This document shows, one piece after another, positions 1-7,685 of a stretch of 34,035 nucleotides of DNA. This DNA is from Candidatus Woesearchaeota archaeon (GTDB lineage Archaea; Nanobdellota; Nanobdellia; SCGC-AAA011-G17; GW2011-AR17). The stretch's first letter is position 1, and every line of letters starts with the position of its first letter. A program made the position numbers and the translations under genes. The notes below the pieces were generated by a model, which saw nothing but the letters and a program-made list of their open reading frames with translations, had not been told where the DNA came from and ran no database searches. The DNA is taken from assembly GCA_018302205.1 (NCBI GenBank), contig JAGVZZ010000018.1:1-34035 (forward strand), in the 5' to 3' direction.

Positions 1-117
1 TTCAGGGTACTTTTTTTTAATTAACTTATAAACCCCATTCACAATGAAATTAGCAGAAATAGCTTCATTTAATGGGCAACTTTTTCCATTGATTAAAACA
101 ACTGAATCCCTTTTCAT
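1..117 (-). CDS. Unknown protein, N-terminal part only (runs off the window)
   Basis: An open frame of 39 codons starts with ATG at 117-115 and is still open at base 1, so the C-terminal part lies outside the window. It begins MKRDSVVLINGK and contains a hydrophobic stretch around SANFIVNGVYKL. An AT-rich TATA-like stretch at about 135-147 lies roughly 25 bases upstream, which fits a leaderless archaeal transcript. It follows pth2 on the same strand with a 36-base gap. I do not recognise the family from this fragment. Confidence 0.55.
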   Translation of the reverse strand, partial: MKRDSVVLINGKSCPLNEAISANFIVNGVYKLIKKKYPE

Positions 118-153
118 TCCAATATTATAAAGGGATAATATATATAATGTTTT

Positions 154-498
154 CTACAATAATTTCAAATGGGAAGTAATTCTATCAATCTTTGTTTCCT
201 CATCAGGGCCAATTGCTAAACATGTTGTTGTTGGCTTTTCAAATACAGTTTTACCAGCATCTGTAATCAATGAAGTTTTTAATTTAAGAGCATCTGCATT
301 TTTTTTCAAACTAATTAGTTCTTTTAAATCTGCAACTTTTAATACCACTTTTTTCATACCTTCTGAAGACCATTCATCCAATTTGTCTTTTGAAGTTTTT
401 AGAACAGCACTAACAGATGCATGGCAACATTGCGTTGCCAATTTTCCTTTAGGCATTTGTAAATCCATGCGAACTAATATTACTTGTTTTAGGCCCAT
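154..498 (-). CDS. pth2: Peptidyl-tRNA hydrolase, archaeal type (Pth2)
   Basis: The 114-residue protein matches the whole length of the archaeal/eukaryotic Pth2 family, which hydrolyses peptidyl-tRNAs released from stalled ribosomes so that the tRNA can be reused. Visible family features are the N-terminal KQVILVRMDLQMPKGK strand-loop with its conserved lysine, the ATQCCHASVSA helix with the conserved His, a KKVVLKV strand, the TSLITDAGKT segment, and the C-terminal AIGPDEE...ITSHLKLL end. The start is ATG at 498-496 with a GAGGA ribosome-binding sequence just upstream. The first 50 bases overlap, in another frame, the 3' end of the upstream homing endonuclease gene. The role is assigned from family knowledge. 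Confidence 0.93.
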   Translation of the reverse strand: MGLKQVILVRMDLQMPKGKLATQCCHASVSAVLKTSKDKLDEWSSEGMKKVVLKVADLKELISLKKNADALKLKTSLITDAGKTVFEKPTTTCLAIGPDEETKIDRITSHLKLL

Positions 499-1282
499 TT
501 TTCCTCAATCTTAAATGATTTTCAAATCTTTCCCTTTTTCTCTTTAAATAAAGGTTTCCTGAATTATTATATAGCCAAAAGCTAATTTTTCTGGCATCAT
601 TTCCATAATAACATACCCGAAATATACTTTTGTGCTTGCTGATAGGATGTGGCTTAATCTTTAATAATTTATGGATTTTATTTTGTAAAACAAATAAGAA
701 ATTATAGGGGCCTAAAAAAGAGATTATGATAGTATTTGGTTTATTAAAATAAATCGAACCATCACCATCAAAAAATCCTCTTAAAAAATGGGAAACTAAA
801 GATTCGGGGATATTTGGAAATTCAATTTTCAAACTTTTATTTGGAATACAGCCCAATTTAATTAAATCATTAGCTAAAACTTTACTTTGTATTACTAGAT
901 AAGAAGAATTATTATATTCTTTAATAGGTCTATTATTATTTAATGTTTGACTAATTAAATTTAATATTTCTTTGTCTTTGTTATTTATATGAATACTAAT
1001 CTGTTTTAAATTTTTAGAAACACTACCGTCACTAAACCACCATCCCAATAAGTAAGCCATTTGTGGAGCAAATTCTTTAAAAAAATTATGATTAACAGAA
1101 TATTTTCTTGTTCTCATTTCTCTTTTAAGATTTAATCTTGAGGCTTTATGGTATATTGAACTTTTAGTTTTATTAGGCAAAAATAAAGAAATATTATTAA
1201 AGGAATAATTTTCCTGAAGTACTTTTAATTCTTTATCTGACCATAAATGCAATTTTTTATTTAATTGATTATCTTCCATCAA
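449..1282 (-). CDS. LAGLIDADG homing endonuclease, free-standing
   Basis: This 277-residue protein carries two LAGLIDADG helices, AYLLGWWFSDGSV (about residues 76-88) and HFLRGFFDGDGSI (about 165-177). The acidic residue at the end of each (SDG, GDG) would bind the catalytic metal. The first 55 residues look like a Myb/SANT-like DNA-binding helix bundle (LWSDKELKVLQENY, then a helix near SSIYHKASRLNL), an arrangement seen in several homing nucleases. It is a single-chain two-repeat enzyme expected to cut one long DNA site. A strong AAGGAGGT ribosome-binding site precedes ATG 1282, and a TATA-like TTTTTAAATAAG lies at about 1313-1324. It is neither in an intein nor visibly in an intron. Its last 17 codons overlap the start of pth2 in another frame. 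Confidence 0.88.
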   Translation of the reverse strand: MMEDNQLNKKLHLWSDKELKVLQENYSFNNISLFLPNKTKSSIYHKASRLNLKREMRTRKYSVNHNFFKEFAPQMAYLLGWWFSDGSVSKNLKQISIHINNKDKEILNLISQTLNNNRPIKEYNNSSYLVIQSKVLANDLIKLGCIPNKSLKIEFPNIPESLVSHFLRGFFDGDGSIYFNKPNTIIISFLGPYNFLFVLQNKIHKLLKIKPHPISKHKSIFRVCYYGNDARKISFWLYNNSGNLYLKRKRERFENHLRLRKNGPKTSNISSHGFTNA

Positions 1283-1323
1283 ACCTCCTTAGAAAATGTA
1301 AATAAAATCAGGCTTATTTAAAA

Positions 1324-1350
1324 AGTCTGCGTGGGCATTTGTCCTGTCTG
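1324..1350 (+). promoter_or_regulatory. 27-bp dyad box directly after a TATA-like element (copy 1)
   Basis: The box begins AGTCT straight after the AT-rich TTATTTAAAA stretch and contains the arms GGGCA (1333-1337) and TGTCT (1345-1349) around a 7-base loop. A second copy lies in inverted orientation at 33991-34017 with 21 of 27 identical bases. It sits in the divergent region between the homing endonuclease and the secreted protein gene and is unusually GC-rich for the locality. It could be a regulator operator or an RNA hairpin near a transcript start; the sequence alone does not decide. Confidence 0.5.
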
Positions 1351-1434
1351 AAGATTAAATTGTTTATAATCATTTCCAAAAAGTTTAAATTAAAGAAATG
1401 TTTACAAGAAGACAATAAAAAGAGGTGATACATA

Positions 1435-2811
1435 ATGAAAAAGATTTTAACATTATTATTTGTATTAATTTTAATGTGTTCTAGTCTTGCAACTGCAGGA
1501 TTTTTTAGTGATAGTATGAGATTTCTTTCTACAGGGAATTTAATTACAGGAGGAGTAGTTGCTGAACTACAAGAGGGTGAAGAAGTAGTTTCTGAACCTG
1601 CACCGGAACCAGCACCAGAACCTGCTCCAGAACCAACATCGGAACCAGTTGTTGAAGAGCCAGTTGCTGAAGAACCGACACAGGAACCAGGCGTAGAAAT
1701 ACCTGCTGAGGATAATTTACCAGAACAGCCTTCTGGAGATCAACAAAGAAGTGGTTGTTGGAATGGAGATACACAAGTCCCTTGTCCAGAAGAAAATCAA
1801 CAACAGAATAACAATCCACAAAATTATTATAATCAACCAAAAACGCAACCGAATTATCAAAATCAACCACAATATAATGCACCCCAACAAAATCAATATG
1901 TGCAAACAGAATGTGGAGATGGTGTTTGTGAAGGTGATGAAAAATATGGATGTCAAGATGATTGTGGTTTTACAGAAGAAAATCCAATGAACCAGTTTAG
2001 TGGAGATTATCAAAAAGAGTTATATGGAGAAGGTTGGTGCGCAGGTGGTAAATGTTGTCCAGATGGTATCTGTGATGATTTCGAACAGAAGATGGGTGCA
2101 TGTTCAATTGATTGTACCGGAACAAGTAGTGGTGGACAGTATGGGCAACAAAGTATGGGAATGCAAAATACATACCAAGTTAGAACCGAAATTGATGCAA
2201 CAGAAGCCTTAACAATTATATTAAAACTTGAAGAGATTCGAATGAAATTAGGTACTGATGGAGCATTATACCAACAGATTCAAAACCTCAACGATTATTG
2301 TGAGAGCAAAGGAGCAGAAGACTGTTCAAGATATCAAAATGCATTGGAGATGATGGTAGAAACTTCTAATAGTATTGATACATTAATGAGTGACCTGAAA
2401 GCGTCAATTGAATCTAGGGGGAAATTAACTCAAGAAGATCTTACAAAACTAAAAAATAATATTGGAAACATTGTCGATAAAGGAATGTTAAAAATTACAT
2501 ATGCATTAATTGGTGTGGATATAGATGTAGAAGATATTGTTATGGAAGAAACATATGTTTACGAAGAAACATCATATGATGATGGACATGTAGCAGTTTG
2601 TGGAGATGGACTTTGTGAACCAAGTTATGGTGAAGACTATTCTTTATGTCCAATGGATTGTATGAGTGATGGAACTGAGCAAATAGACCAAGCAATACTG
2701 ACTGAGGAAGTTGTGGCTGAAGAAACACCGACTGAGGAAGTTGTGGCTGAAGAAACACCGACTGAGGAAGTTGTGGCTGAAGAAACACCGACTGAGGAAG
2801 TCGTAGTATAA
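1435..2811 (+). CDS. Secreted surface protein with CGDGxC cysteine motifs and acidic repeats
   Basis: The 458-residue product has an N-terminal signal peptide (MKKILTLLFVLILMCSSLATAG) and so is exported. The mature part has in order: a Pro/Glu linker of EPAPEP units (about 53-90), an Asn/Gln-rich stretch (about 121-157), two cysteine motifs at about 160-177 (CGDGVC...DDC) and 207-227 (CCPDGIC...SIDC), a helical domain at about 240-370, a third motif at 389-409 (CGDGLC...PMDC), and an acidic TEEVVAEETP tail repeat. The cysteine motifs are rich in Asp and Gly and may bind metal or form disulfides; this is inference. A GAGGTGA ribosome-binding site precedes ATG 1435. The lipoprotein gene follows after 10 bases, so the two probably form an operon. 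The biochemical role is unknown. Confidence 0.85.
   Translation: MKKILTLLFVLILMCSSLATAGFFSDSMRFLSTGNLITGGVVAELQEGEEVVSEPAPEPAPEPAPEPTSEPVVEEPVAEEPTQEPGVEIPAEDNLPEQPSGDQQRSGCWNGDTQVPCPEENQQQNNNPQNYYNQPKTQPNYQNQPQYNAPQQNQYVQTECGDGVCEGDEKYGCQDDCGFTEENPMNQFSGDYQKELYGEGWCAGGKCCPDGICDDFEQKMGACSIDCTGTSSGGQYGQQSMGMQNTYQVRTEIDATEALTIILKLEEIRMKLGTDGALYQQIQNLNDYCESKGAEDCSRYQNALEMMVETSNSIDTLMSDLKASIESRGKLTQEDLTKLKNNIGNIVDKGMLKITYALIGVDIDVEDIVMEETYVYEETSYDDGHVAVCGDGLCEPSYGEDYSLCPMDCMSDGTEQIDQAILTEEVVAEETPTEEVVAEETPTEEVVAEETPTEEVVV
2701..2800 (+). repeat. 30-bp tandem repeat inside the surface-protein gene
   Basis: Three identical 30-base units occupy 2701-2790, followed by a partial fourth unit. Each encodes TEEVVAEETP, so copy-number change keeps the frame and lengthens or shortens the acidic C-terminal tail by ten residues. 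The DNA identity between units, silent sites included, suggests recent slippage or duplication. Confidence 0.95.
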
Positions 2812-2821
2812 AGGAGGAAAA

Positions 2822-3007
2822 ATGATAAGAAAAATAATGGCAATACTATGTATCTTTTGTTTATTGTTTGTGATTACAGGATGTGGATCAACAATAAATA
2901 ATGATGAAGAAGCAGCTGAAGAAATCAGTGGTGCAACAGAAGAAATAACAAGCATCACAGAAGACTTAAATGAAATAAACCAAGGAATAACTGAAAGTTC
3001 TTCTTAA
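2822..3007 (+). CDS. Small acidic lipoprotein
   Basis: This 61-residue protein has a lipoprotein signal: a basic start (MIRK), a hydrophobic stretch and the lipobox VITGC with the lipidation cysteine near residue 21. The mature part is about 40 residues, very acidic and likely helical (DEEAAEEISGATEEITS...). AAGGAGGAAAA stands just before ATG 2822. It lies 10 bases after the surface-protein gene, so the two are probably co-transcribed and both act outside the membrane. No known family is recognised. It meets the convergent GTPase gene with only six bases between them. Confidence 0.75.
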   Translation: MIRKIMAILCIFCLLFVITGCGSTINNDEEAAEEISGATEEITSITEDLNEINQGITESSS

Positions 3008-3013
3008 TTTTTT

Positions 3014-4120
3014 TTATTTTGTATGGATTTCTACAATATCTTCATCCATTAAATCATGTTCTAAACCGACTTTTTGGCCATCGTGCTTTGCAGACTTTCC
3101 CCAAATTCTGGAAAAACTAAATCTCTTAATAAAATCTTTATGGATAACCTTAGCTAAAGTTACAATCTTATCACCATCATGTAATGCAACAGGTGGCCAA
3201 TCATGCTTCTTTCCCGGAGATTTTGTATATACCCTAATTAATTTTAGAGTTTGAAATATTTCATCCTTTAATTTTTCTATATTCTTTTTTGTTTTTGTGG
3301 AGATACCATCCCCCTTAATATCTGATTTAGTTCTTATGATTAATAACGGGAGATATACAATTGATTCATTTAATACGTCTGCTAAATCTTCCAAAGAAAC
3401 ATCTTCAAAAGCAGTAACAACAGCATTATGGTAACCATGAGTAATTAACATTTTTGTTGCGTCACTTAAATCAAATTTGAAATATCTTGCACCCATGTAT
3501 TCTATACCACCAGTGCCCTGACGTTTAATGAAAACTTTAGGGCGTTTAGCATTAAGTTTTATTTGGGCTTTTTCAAACTCAGATTGTAATAATTCAATTT
3601 GGTCACTTTCGTTTAATGTTGGATCAATTAAAAAAATAACTAAATCGGTACTACGAACCATACCAAAGAATGTTGGATACTCTCCCTTGTATGCACAGCC
3701 TTCAAATATACCTGGGAGTTCAATTAATTGGATTAATATTCCATGATAATTTAAGATCCCATGCTCGGGTCTTGTGGTTGTAAATTTATATTCAGCAACC
3801 AAAGGTTTGGCGTTTGTTAGTGTTGCTAATAAACTAGATTTGCCAGCATTTGTAACGGAAGCTAGAATTACTTGTGCAGCGCCTTCTTTTTTAACCGTGA
3901 ATGTTGCTTTTGAGCTACCTTTTGTTTGACGATTCTTTTCTAATTGTTCTCTTAACTTAGAAATTTTGGATTTAATCTCAGCACGAAGGTTTTCTGCGGA
4001 TTTATGATTAGGACCAACTCTTAACATTTCTTCTAAAGCTGTAAGCTTCTCAGGGATAGTTGTTGCTTTGTTATATTTCTCTTCAGCTTTGAAATATTCC
4101 GGGTGTGCATTAATTGGCAT
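3014..4120 (-). CDS. DRG/Obg-type GTPase with C-terminal TGS domain
   Basis: The 368-residue protein is a member of the DRG/Obg group of translation-associated GTPases. Residues 1-75 form a helical, charged N-terminal region. The G domain has the P-loop ASVTNAGKSS (about 87-96), switch I TTTRPEHG, the G3 motif ELPG (134-137, in place of the usual DxPG), and G4 as RTKSD in place of NKxD. Residues from about 290 (IRVYTKSPGKKHDWPPVALHDGDKI) match a TGS domain, ending EDIVEIHTK. The usual glycine-rich segment after G3 reads EGCAYKGEYP here, so it is a diverged member. It probably binds ribosomes or ribosome-associated factors, by analogy with archaeal DRG. Gene order gives no further hint. Confidence 0.85.
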   Translation of the reverse strand: MPINAHPEYFKAEEKYNKATTIPEKLTALEEMLRVGPNHKSAENLRAEIKSKISKLREQLEKNRQTKGSSKATFTVKKEGAAQVILASVTNAGKSSLLATLTNAKPLVAEYKFTTTRPEHGILNYHGILIQLIELPGIFEGCAYKGEYPTFFGMVRSTDLVIFLIDPTLNESDQIELLQSEFEKAQIKLNAKRPKVFIKRQGTGGIEYMGARYFKFDLSDATKMLITHGYHNAVVTAFEDVSLEDLADVLNESIVYLPLLIIRTKSDIKGDGISTKTKKNIEKLKDEIFQTLKLIRVYTKSPGKKHDWPPVALHDGDKIVTLAKVIHKDFIKRFSFSRIWGKSAKHDGQKVGLEHDLMDEDIVEIHTK

Positions 4121-4151
4121 AAAATAAATATAAAATAAGATTTTTTAAGGT

Positions 4152-4406
4152 TTACTGAATTGCAAATAATAAATAATCTGAATCATAGACTACTAAATCA
4201 GATAAATCAGTATTACCAAGCATTAATTTTCCACCATTCTGATTGATTTTTCCAATGCCTATAGTTTGATAATTATATCTACGGGGTTCTGGGGAAGTAA
4301 CAAAAATCACTTTATATTTTAATGATAAATCTGACACGGGAATATCTTCAAATAAAACCGGTTGTTTTAATCTAAAACCAAAGCCCACTAAATGTTCATA
4401 TGTCAT
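4152..4406 (-). CDS. Unknown 84-residue protein, coupled to the upstream gene
   Basis: The protein has alternating hydrophobic stretches (YKVIFVTSPEP, KLMLGNTDLSDLVVYDSDYLLFAIQ) typical of a small beta-rich fold. No family is recognised. Its ATG at 4406 lies inside the end of the upstream gene (11-base overlap with 4396-5241), so translation is probably coupled and the two products may act together. No signal peptide or membrane segment is visible. Confidence 0.65.
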   Translation of the reverse strand: MTYEHLVGFGFRLKQPVLFEDIPVSDLSLKYKVIFVTSPEPRRYNYQTIGIGKINQNGGKLMLGNTDLSDLVVYDSDYLLFAIQ

Positions 4407-5241
4407 TTTTATCTCCTAGCAAAAAATTTGCTGCTGCAGATTCTAATCTTAATTGTGTTGATTCTGCTCTTTCTGATGAAGCATTACTAATCATTGTTGC
4501 TAAATCGTATCTAGATGCATTATCAAATGAACCTGCTATTTCTCGAAATAAAGTCTTTGCTTTTAAACCTTTCATATTCGAAAAATAAGCCTCAAACTCG
4601 GCTGAGCTCATCCTTGAATCTCGTTGTCTTTGGACTAATGCTTTTACATCTTCCCTTGCGCCTAAAATTGCATCCAACGTAGAAGGAATATCTGCTTCGT
4701 CCCATCTATGAATTATTCTTTGACCGAATAAATTTGGGTTATGAAAATTTAACCAATTTTTTCCATCAGTAACAGAGTAACCAATCCTAATTGCGGTTTG
4801 ACCATTTCCACCGTATAATCCAAATTCACCTGAATCAAATGAAAGATGAAGTTCCGTTTCACCATCAATAAAGTCTAGGGGATAATTAACTAAGAAACGA
4901 TCTTTAGTTCTTGCTAATCTAGTCATACCAGGAACTCTTAATCTACCTTGAATCTCAGAATCAATTTCTCCAATTCTAAGCTCTTGGAATTTGTCTGTGA
5001 CTAATCCAAACCACTGAACACCAGATTCATAATTAATCTTTCCACGGAGGAATAATTCCTTATTATCAACAGCTTCTTGTAAACCATCATACTTACGAGT
5101 TCTTTTGTCTAAAGTACCTTGAAATCTTTCTGGTAGAAGAATGTCTCCAATAATCACTCTTGAATCTACATAACTTACGTCGCCTTCCAATTGATGAACA
5201 ATTGCAGTTTTTCTTGGGATGTACCCTAATTTTTCTATCAT
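4396..5241 (-). CDS. Unknown 281-residue protein with possible distant DUF932-like character
   Basis: The protein is soluble and mixed alpha/beta. The N-terminal two thirds contains many beta-strand-like segments (ESGVQWFGLVTDKFQEL, ETELHLSFDSGEFGLYGG, TAIRIGYSVTDGKNW). The last 90 residues are helical (VKALVQRQRDSRMSSAEFEAYF...). The overall plan loosely recalls DUF932-type proteins, but I see no decisive motif. AGGAGAT stands nine bases before ATG 5241, and a TATA-like GTTATATACC lies at about 5286-5295. It is divergent from a TrmB-type regulator gene across a 111-base spacer containing a dyad, so that regulator may control it. It overlaps the 84-residue gene downstream. Confidence 0.65.
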   Translation of the reverse strand: MIEKLGYIPRKTAIVHQLEGDVSYVDSRVIIGDILLPERFQGTLDKRTRKYDGLQEAVDNKELFLRGKINYESGVQWFGLVTDKFQELRIGEIDSEIQGRLRVPGMTRLARTKDRFLVNYPLDFIDGETELHLSFDSGEFGLYGGNGQTAIRIGYSVTDGKNWLNFHNPNLFGQRIIHRWDEADIPSTLDAILGAREDVKALVQRQRDSRMSSAEFEAYFSNMKGLKAKTLFREIAGSFDNASRYDLATMISNASSERAESTQLRLESAAANFLLGDKNDI

Positions 5242-5298
5242 TTTTTTTATCTCCTAATTTCGATAGAATTAAATCTGAAAATCAGGTATATAACAAAG

Positions 5299-5320
5299 TG
5301 TGGGTATATAGCTCACCACA
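5299..5320. promoter_or_regulatory. Candidate operator dyad between divergent promoters
   Basis: The arms TGTGG and CCACA flank 12 bases. The dyad lies between the TATA-like element of the leftward gene (about 5286-5295) and that of the TrmB-type gene (about 5320-5332). Its position and symmetry suit a site for the adjacent regulator acting on both directions; the assignment is inference. Confidence 0.45.
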
Positions 5321-5352
5321 AATTATATAAGCTAAAAATCTCTAATAAGATT

Positions 5353-6057
5353 ATGTTTGAAGAACTAGCTAATGTTGGATTAACAGAGTCAGAAGTTAAG
5401 ATCTATTTGATGCTTTTAGATATAAAAAAGGCGCAAGTAGGAGTATTATCTAGAAAAACAGGTTTACATAGGAGGAGCATATACGATGTTCTGGATAGAT
5501 TAATCGAAAAAGGGTTAGTGAGTTATATTCAAGAGAACGGAAAGAGGTATTATATTGCTGAGGACCCAAAGAAAATTCAAGATATTATTGAAAACAAAAG
5601 GGATGCAATAAGTTTAATTTTGCCACAATTAATGGGGAAGTATAATATTAAGAAGGATAAGCAAGAAACCTTGTTCTATAGAGGTAGAGAAGGAATAAAA
5701 TCTATTTTTGAAGATCAGATTAGATCAAAAGAGGATGTTTATATTATAGGTGCATCCAGAAATGCAAAAGAGATTATGAATTATTACCTAAGGCATTATA
5801 CAAAAAGGAGAATTGAGGAGAAAGTTAAATTGCATGCAATATATGCAGGGGAAAGGAAGAAAGACCCGCCATTTGCGGATGTTAAATATCTGAGTAAAGA
5901 ATTTGAGACGATTGTATCAACAAATATCTATGGGAATAAAGTTGCAATAATTATCTGGTTAGAACATGATCCTGTTGCAATAGTTATACAACAGCCGGAT
6001 GTAGTTAAAACATATAAAAACTATTTTAACTTATTATGGAAAATAGCTAAGAAGTAA
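5353..6057 (+). CDS. TrmB-family transcriptional regulator
   Basis: The 234-residue protein begins with the TrmB winged helix-turn-helix (about residues 1-75): LTESEVKIYLMLL, then the recognition helix LHRRSIYDVLDRLIEKGLV and a wing GKRYYIAEDPKKI. A helical linker follows, then an effector-type domain (YRGREGIKSIFEDQI, VYIIGASRNAKEIM) similar to the PLD-like C-terminal part of short TrmB proteins. The family senses sugars or other metabolites and represses or activates nearby genes. A TATA-like AATTATATAAG about 25 bases before ATG 5353 indicates a leaderless transcript. The ligand is not predictable. Divergent placement with the unknown pair at 4152-5241 suggests these are targets. Confidence 0.88.
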   Translation: MFEELANVGLTESEVKIYLMLLDIKKAQVGVLSRKTGLHRRSIYDVLDRLIEKGLVSYIQENGKRYYIAEDPKKIQDIIENKRDAISLILPQLMGKYNIKKDKQETLFYRGREGIKSIFEDQIRSKEDVYIIGASRNAKEIMNYYLRHYTKRRIEEKVKLHAIYAGERKKDPPFADVKYLSKEFETIVSTNIYGNKVAIIIWLEHDPVAIVIQQPDVVKTYKNYFNLLWKIAKK

Positions 6058-6089
6058 GTTATATAAACAAAAAAGGATGTAATTGAAGC

Positions 6090-6617
6090 ATGGCAATCGA
6101 GTATATGACTATAATCACGAACATTATTGCAGGATTGTTAGTAGTCGGGTTTGGGATTATAATCGGGAATATATTCAAGGTTGTAATCCAAAAGATTTTG
6201 CATAGTTTTGAAGTTGAAAGATTATTATCAGAGATTGGGATTCGATTTCCATTAGAAGAATTTATGGGCTCATTAGTCCAATATGGATTGTATATCGCCG
6301 GATTAGTTTTAGGATTAACATTCCTAGGATTAGAAAAGGTTGTTTTGATTGCAATATTAATTGGGATATTCCTGTTGTTGGCATTGTTCATATTATTAGC
6401 ACTAAAAAATTTTATTCCGAACTTCTTTGCTGGGATTATGATTGCAATAAAGAAAAGATTCAAAGAAGGGGATATTATCGAAATGGATACTATTGAAGGG
6501 AAGATTCTTCATATTGGATTAAATGAAATACAAGTTAAAACTAAAGATGGCGATTTAGTTATTATTCCAAATGTTTTGATTTCTAGAAATATTTTAGTTA
6601 AGAAAAAGAAAAATTAA
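6090..6617 (+). CDS. Small MscS-type mechanosensitive channel protein
   Basis: The 175-residue membrane protein has three hydrophobic segments: about 10-30 (IIAGLLVVGFGIIIGNIF), 66-86 (QYGLYIAGLVLGLTFLGL) and 88-118 (a pore-like helix ending LKNFIPNFFAGI). These lead into the MscS beta domain (FKEGDIIEMDTIEGKILHIGLNEIQVKTKDGD...IPNVLISRN). The family forms pressure-gated channels that release solutes on hypo-osmotic shock. The protein ends soon after the beta domain with a lysine tail, so the usual cytoplasmic alpha/beta cage is missing and it is a minimal form. It lies 32 bases after the TrmB-type gene on the same strand. Confidence 0.85.
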   Translation: MAIEYMTIITNIIAGLLVVGFGIIIGNIFKVVIQKILHSFEVERLLSEIGIRFPLEEFMGSLVQYGLYIAGLVLGLTFLGLEKVVLIAILIGIFLLLALFILLALKNFIPNFFAGIMIAIKKRFKEGDIIEMDTIEGKILHIGLNEIQVKTKDGDLVIIPNVLISRNILVKKKKN

Positions 6618-7111
6618 CAAGAATAAAAAGGTTTACCGCAAATATAATCCGATAAATTCTGTCTAATTAGGTGGACATGAACGAAAGCCCTTTCAGGAGC
6701 GAAAGAATGTATAAAATCAGAAGCTTCATCATAACTAAGAGCAGTTAAAGCCCTACCATAATTAAGGCAGTGTTCTTCTAGGGGAGAAATATTTCCTGGA
6801 GTTAGATTAAAATTACCCATAGGAGGACTAATAAAAACTCCAAGTCTGAATAAAATCGCAGCCTTTCTATAGCCAGAAGCAAATTCTAATAATAATTTTG
6901 GCGTGAGTTTTAATTTTCGAGCAACCTCTTCATAAGCTAATATCAAACTTAATTCAGCTGCAATTAATTCAAAACACGATTGGCTATATCTCTTAAACGC
7001 TTGAGGTTCGTGAGGGTTATCAAAAAAAATATCTTCATCAGACAAAACTCTATTAAATAACTGATCTAATTCATTTTCTGTTCCAGTAAATGAAATTAGC
7101 GGATTAGACAT
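6614..7111 (-). CDS. Unknown helical 165-residue protein
   Basis: The protein is mostly helical (FELIAAELSLILAYEEVARKL, PKLLLEFASGYRKAAILFRLG) without a signal peptide or transmembrane segment. No motif or family is recognised. A TATA-like TTTATAAA lies at about 7134-7141 upstream of ATG 7111. The 3' end overlaps the convergent MscS-type gene by four bases. Confidence 0.6.
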   Translation of the reverse strand: MSNPLISFTGTENELDQLFNRVLSDEDIFFDNPHEPQAFKRYSQSCFELIAAELSLILAYEEVARKLKLTPKLLLEFASGYRKAAILFRLGVFISPPMGNFNLTPGNISPLEEHCLNYGRALTALSYDEASDFIHSFAPERAFVHVHLIRQNLSDYICGKPFYSC

Positions 7112-7150
7112 TTTAAAAAAAAAAATAAAAGAATTTATAAAAGTTCTGAA

Positions 7151-7639
7151 TTAAACCTTGGCAGCGTGAATAATCTTATCACCAGCTCTTAATTCATCAA
7201 CAACATCCATGCCTTCTGTAACTTTACCAAATACTGTATAACCTTCGTCTAAGAAATCGTTATCAGCTAAATTTACAAAGAATTGAGAACTTGCGCTGTT
7301 TGGGTTTGAACTACGGGCCATACCAACTGTTCCACGATAATGAGAACGACCAATGACTTCTAGTTTAATAGTATCAGCACTACCACCGGTACCATCACCA
7401 TTAGGATCACCACCTTGGATTACAAAGCCAGGCTCATATCTATGGAATGTTAAATTGTCATAGAAACCTTCTTCGATTAATTTTAAGAAATTAGTTGTAG
7501 TGATTGGTGTATCATCATAAAGTTCAATTGTAAAGTAACCTTTGTTGGTTTCAACTAAAACTTTTTGTGAAGTTGATACGGCTGAAGATGAACAACCTGC
7601 TAATAACAGGAATGCTAAAATTAAAAGTAATTTTTTCAT
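7151..7639 (-). CDS. Cyclophilin-type peptidyl-prolyl isomerase, lipoprotein
   Basis: The 162-residue protein has a lipoprotein signal (MKKLLLILAFLLLAGC, lipidation Cys16) followed by a short cyclophilin domain. Conserved family segments are NKGYFTIELYDD, the active-site FHR (65-67) with FVIQGGDP (72-79), and SSQFFVNL (117-124). The domain catalyses cis-trans isomerisation of Xaa-Pro bonds. Here it is anchored outside the membrane, so it probably assists folding of exported proteins. A TATA-like TTTTAAAAAC at about 7657-7666 precedes ATG 7639, which fits a leaderless start. It sits 46 bases downstream of the galE fusion gene, possibly with its own promoter. Confidence 0.9.
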   Translation of the reverse strand: MKKLLLILAFLLLAGCSSSAVSTSQKVLVETNKGYFTIELYDDTPITTTNFLKLIEEGFYDNLTFHRYEPGFVIQGGDPNGDGTGGSADTIKLEVIGRSHYRGTVGMARSSNPNSASSQFFVNLADNDFLDEGYTVFGKVTEGMDVVDELRAGDKIIHAAKV

Positions 7640-7685
7640 TTAATGGGGAATTATTTTTTTGTTTTTAAAACTTTTGGGAATAAAA

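Noticed and set aside
2540-2958. Minus-strand reading frames across the surface-protein tail
   Set aside because: They are open only because the 30-bp repeat lacks stops in several frames; the plus-strand frame has the signal peptide, motifs and ribosome-binding site.
5299-5320. A tRNA or hairpin RNA in the spacer before the TrmB-type gene
   Set aside because: The stem arms are only five bases with a long AT-rich middle; a DNA operator is more likely.
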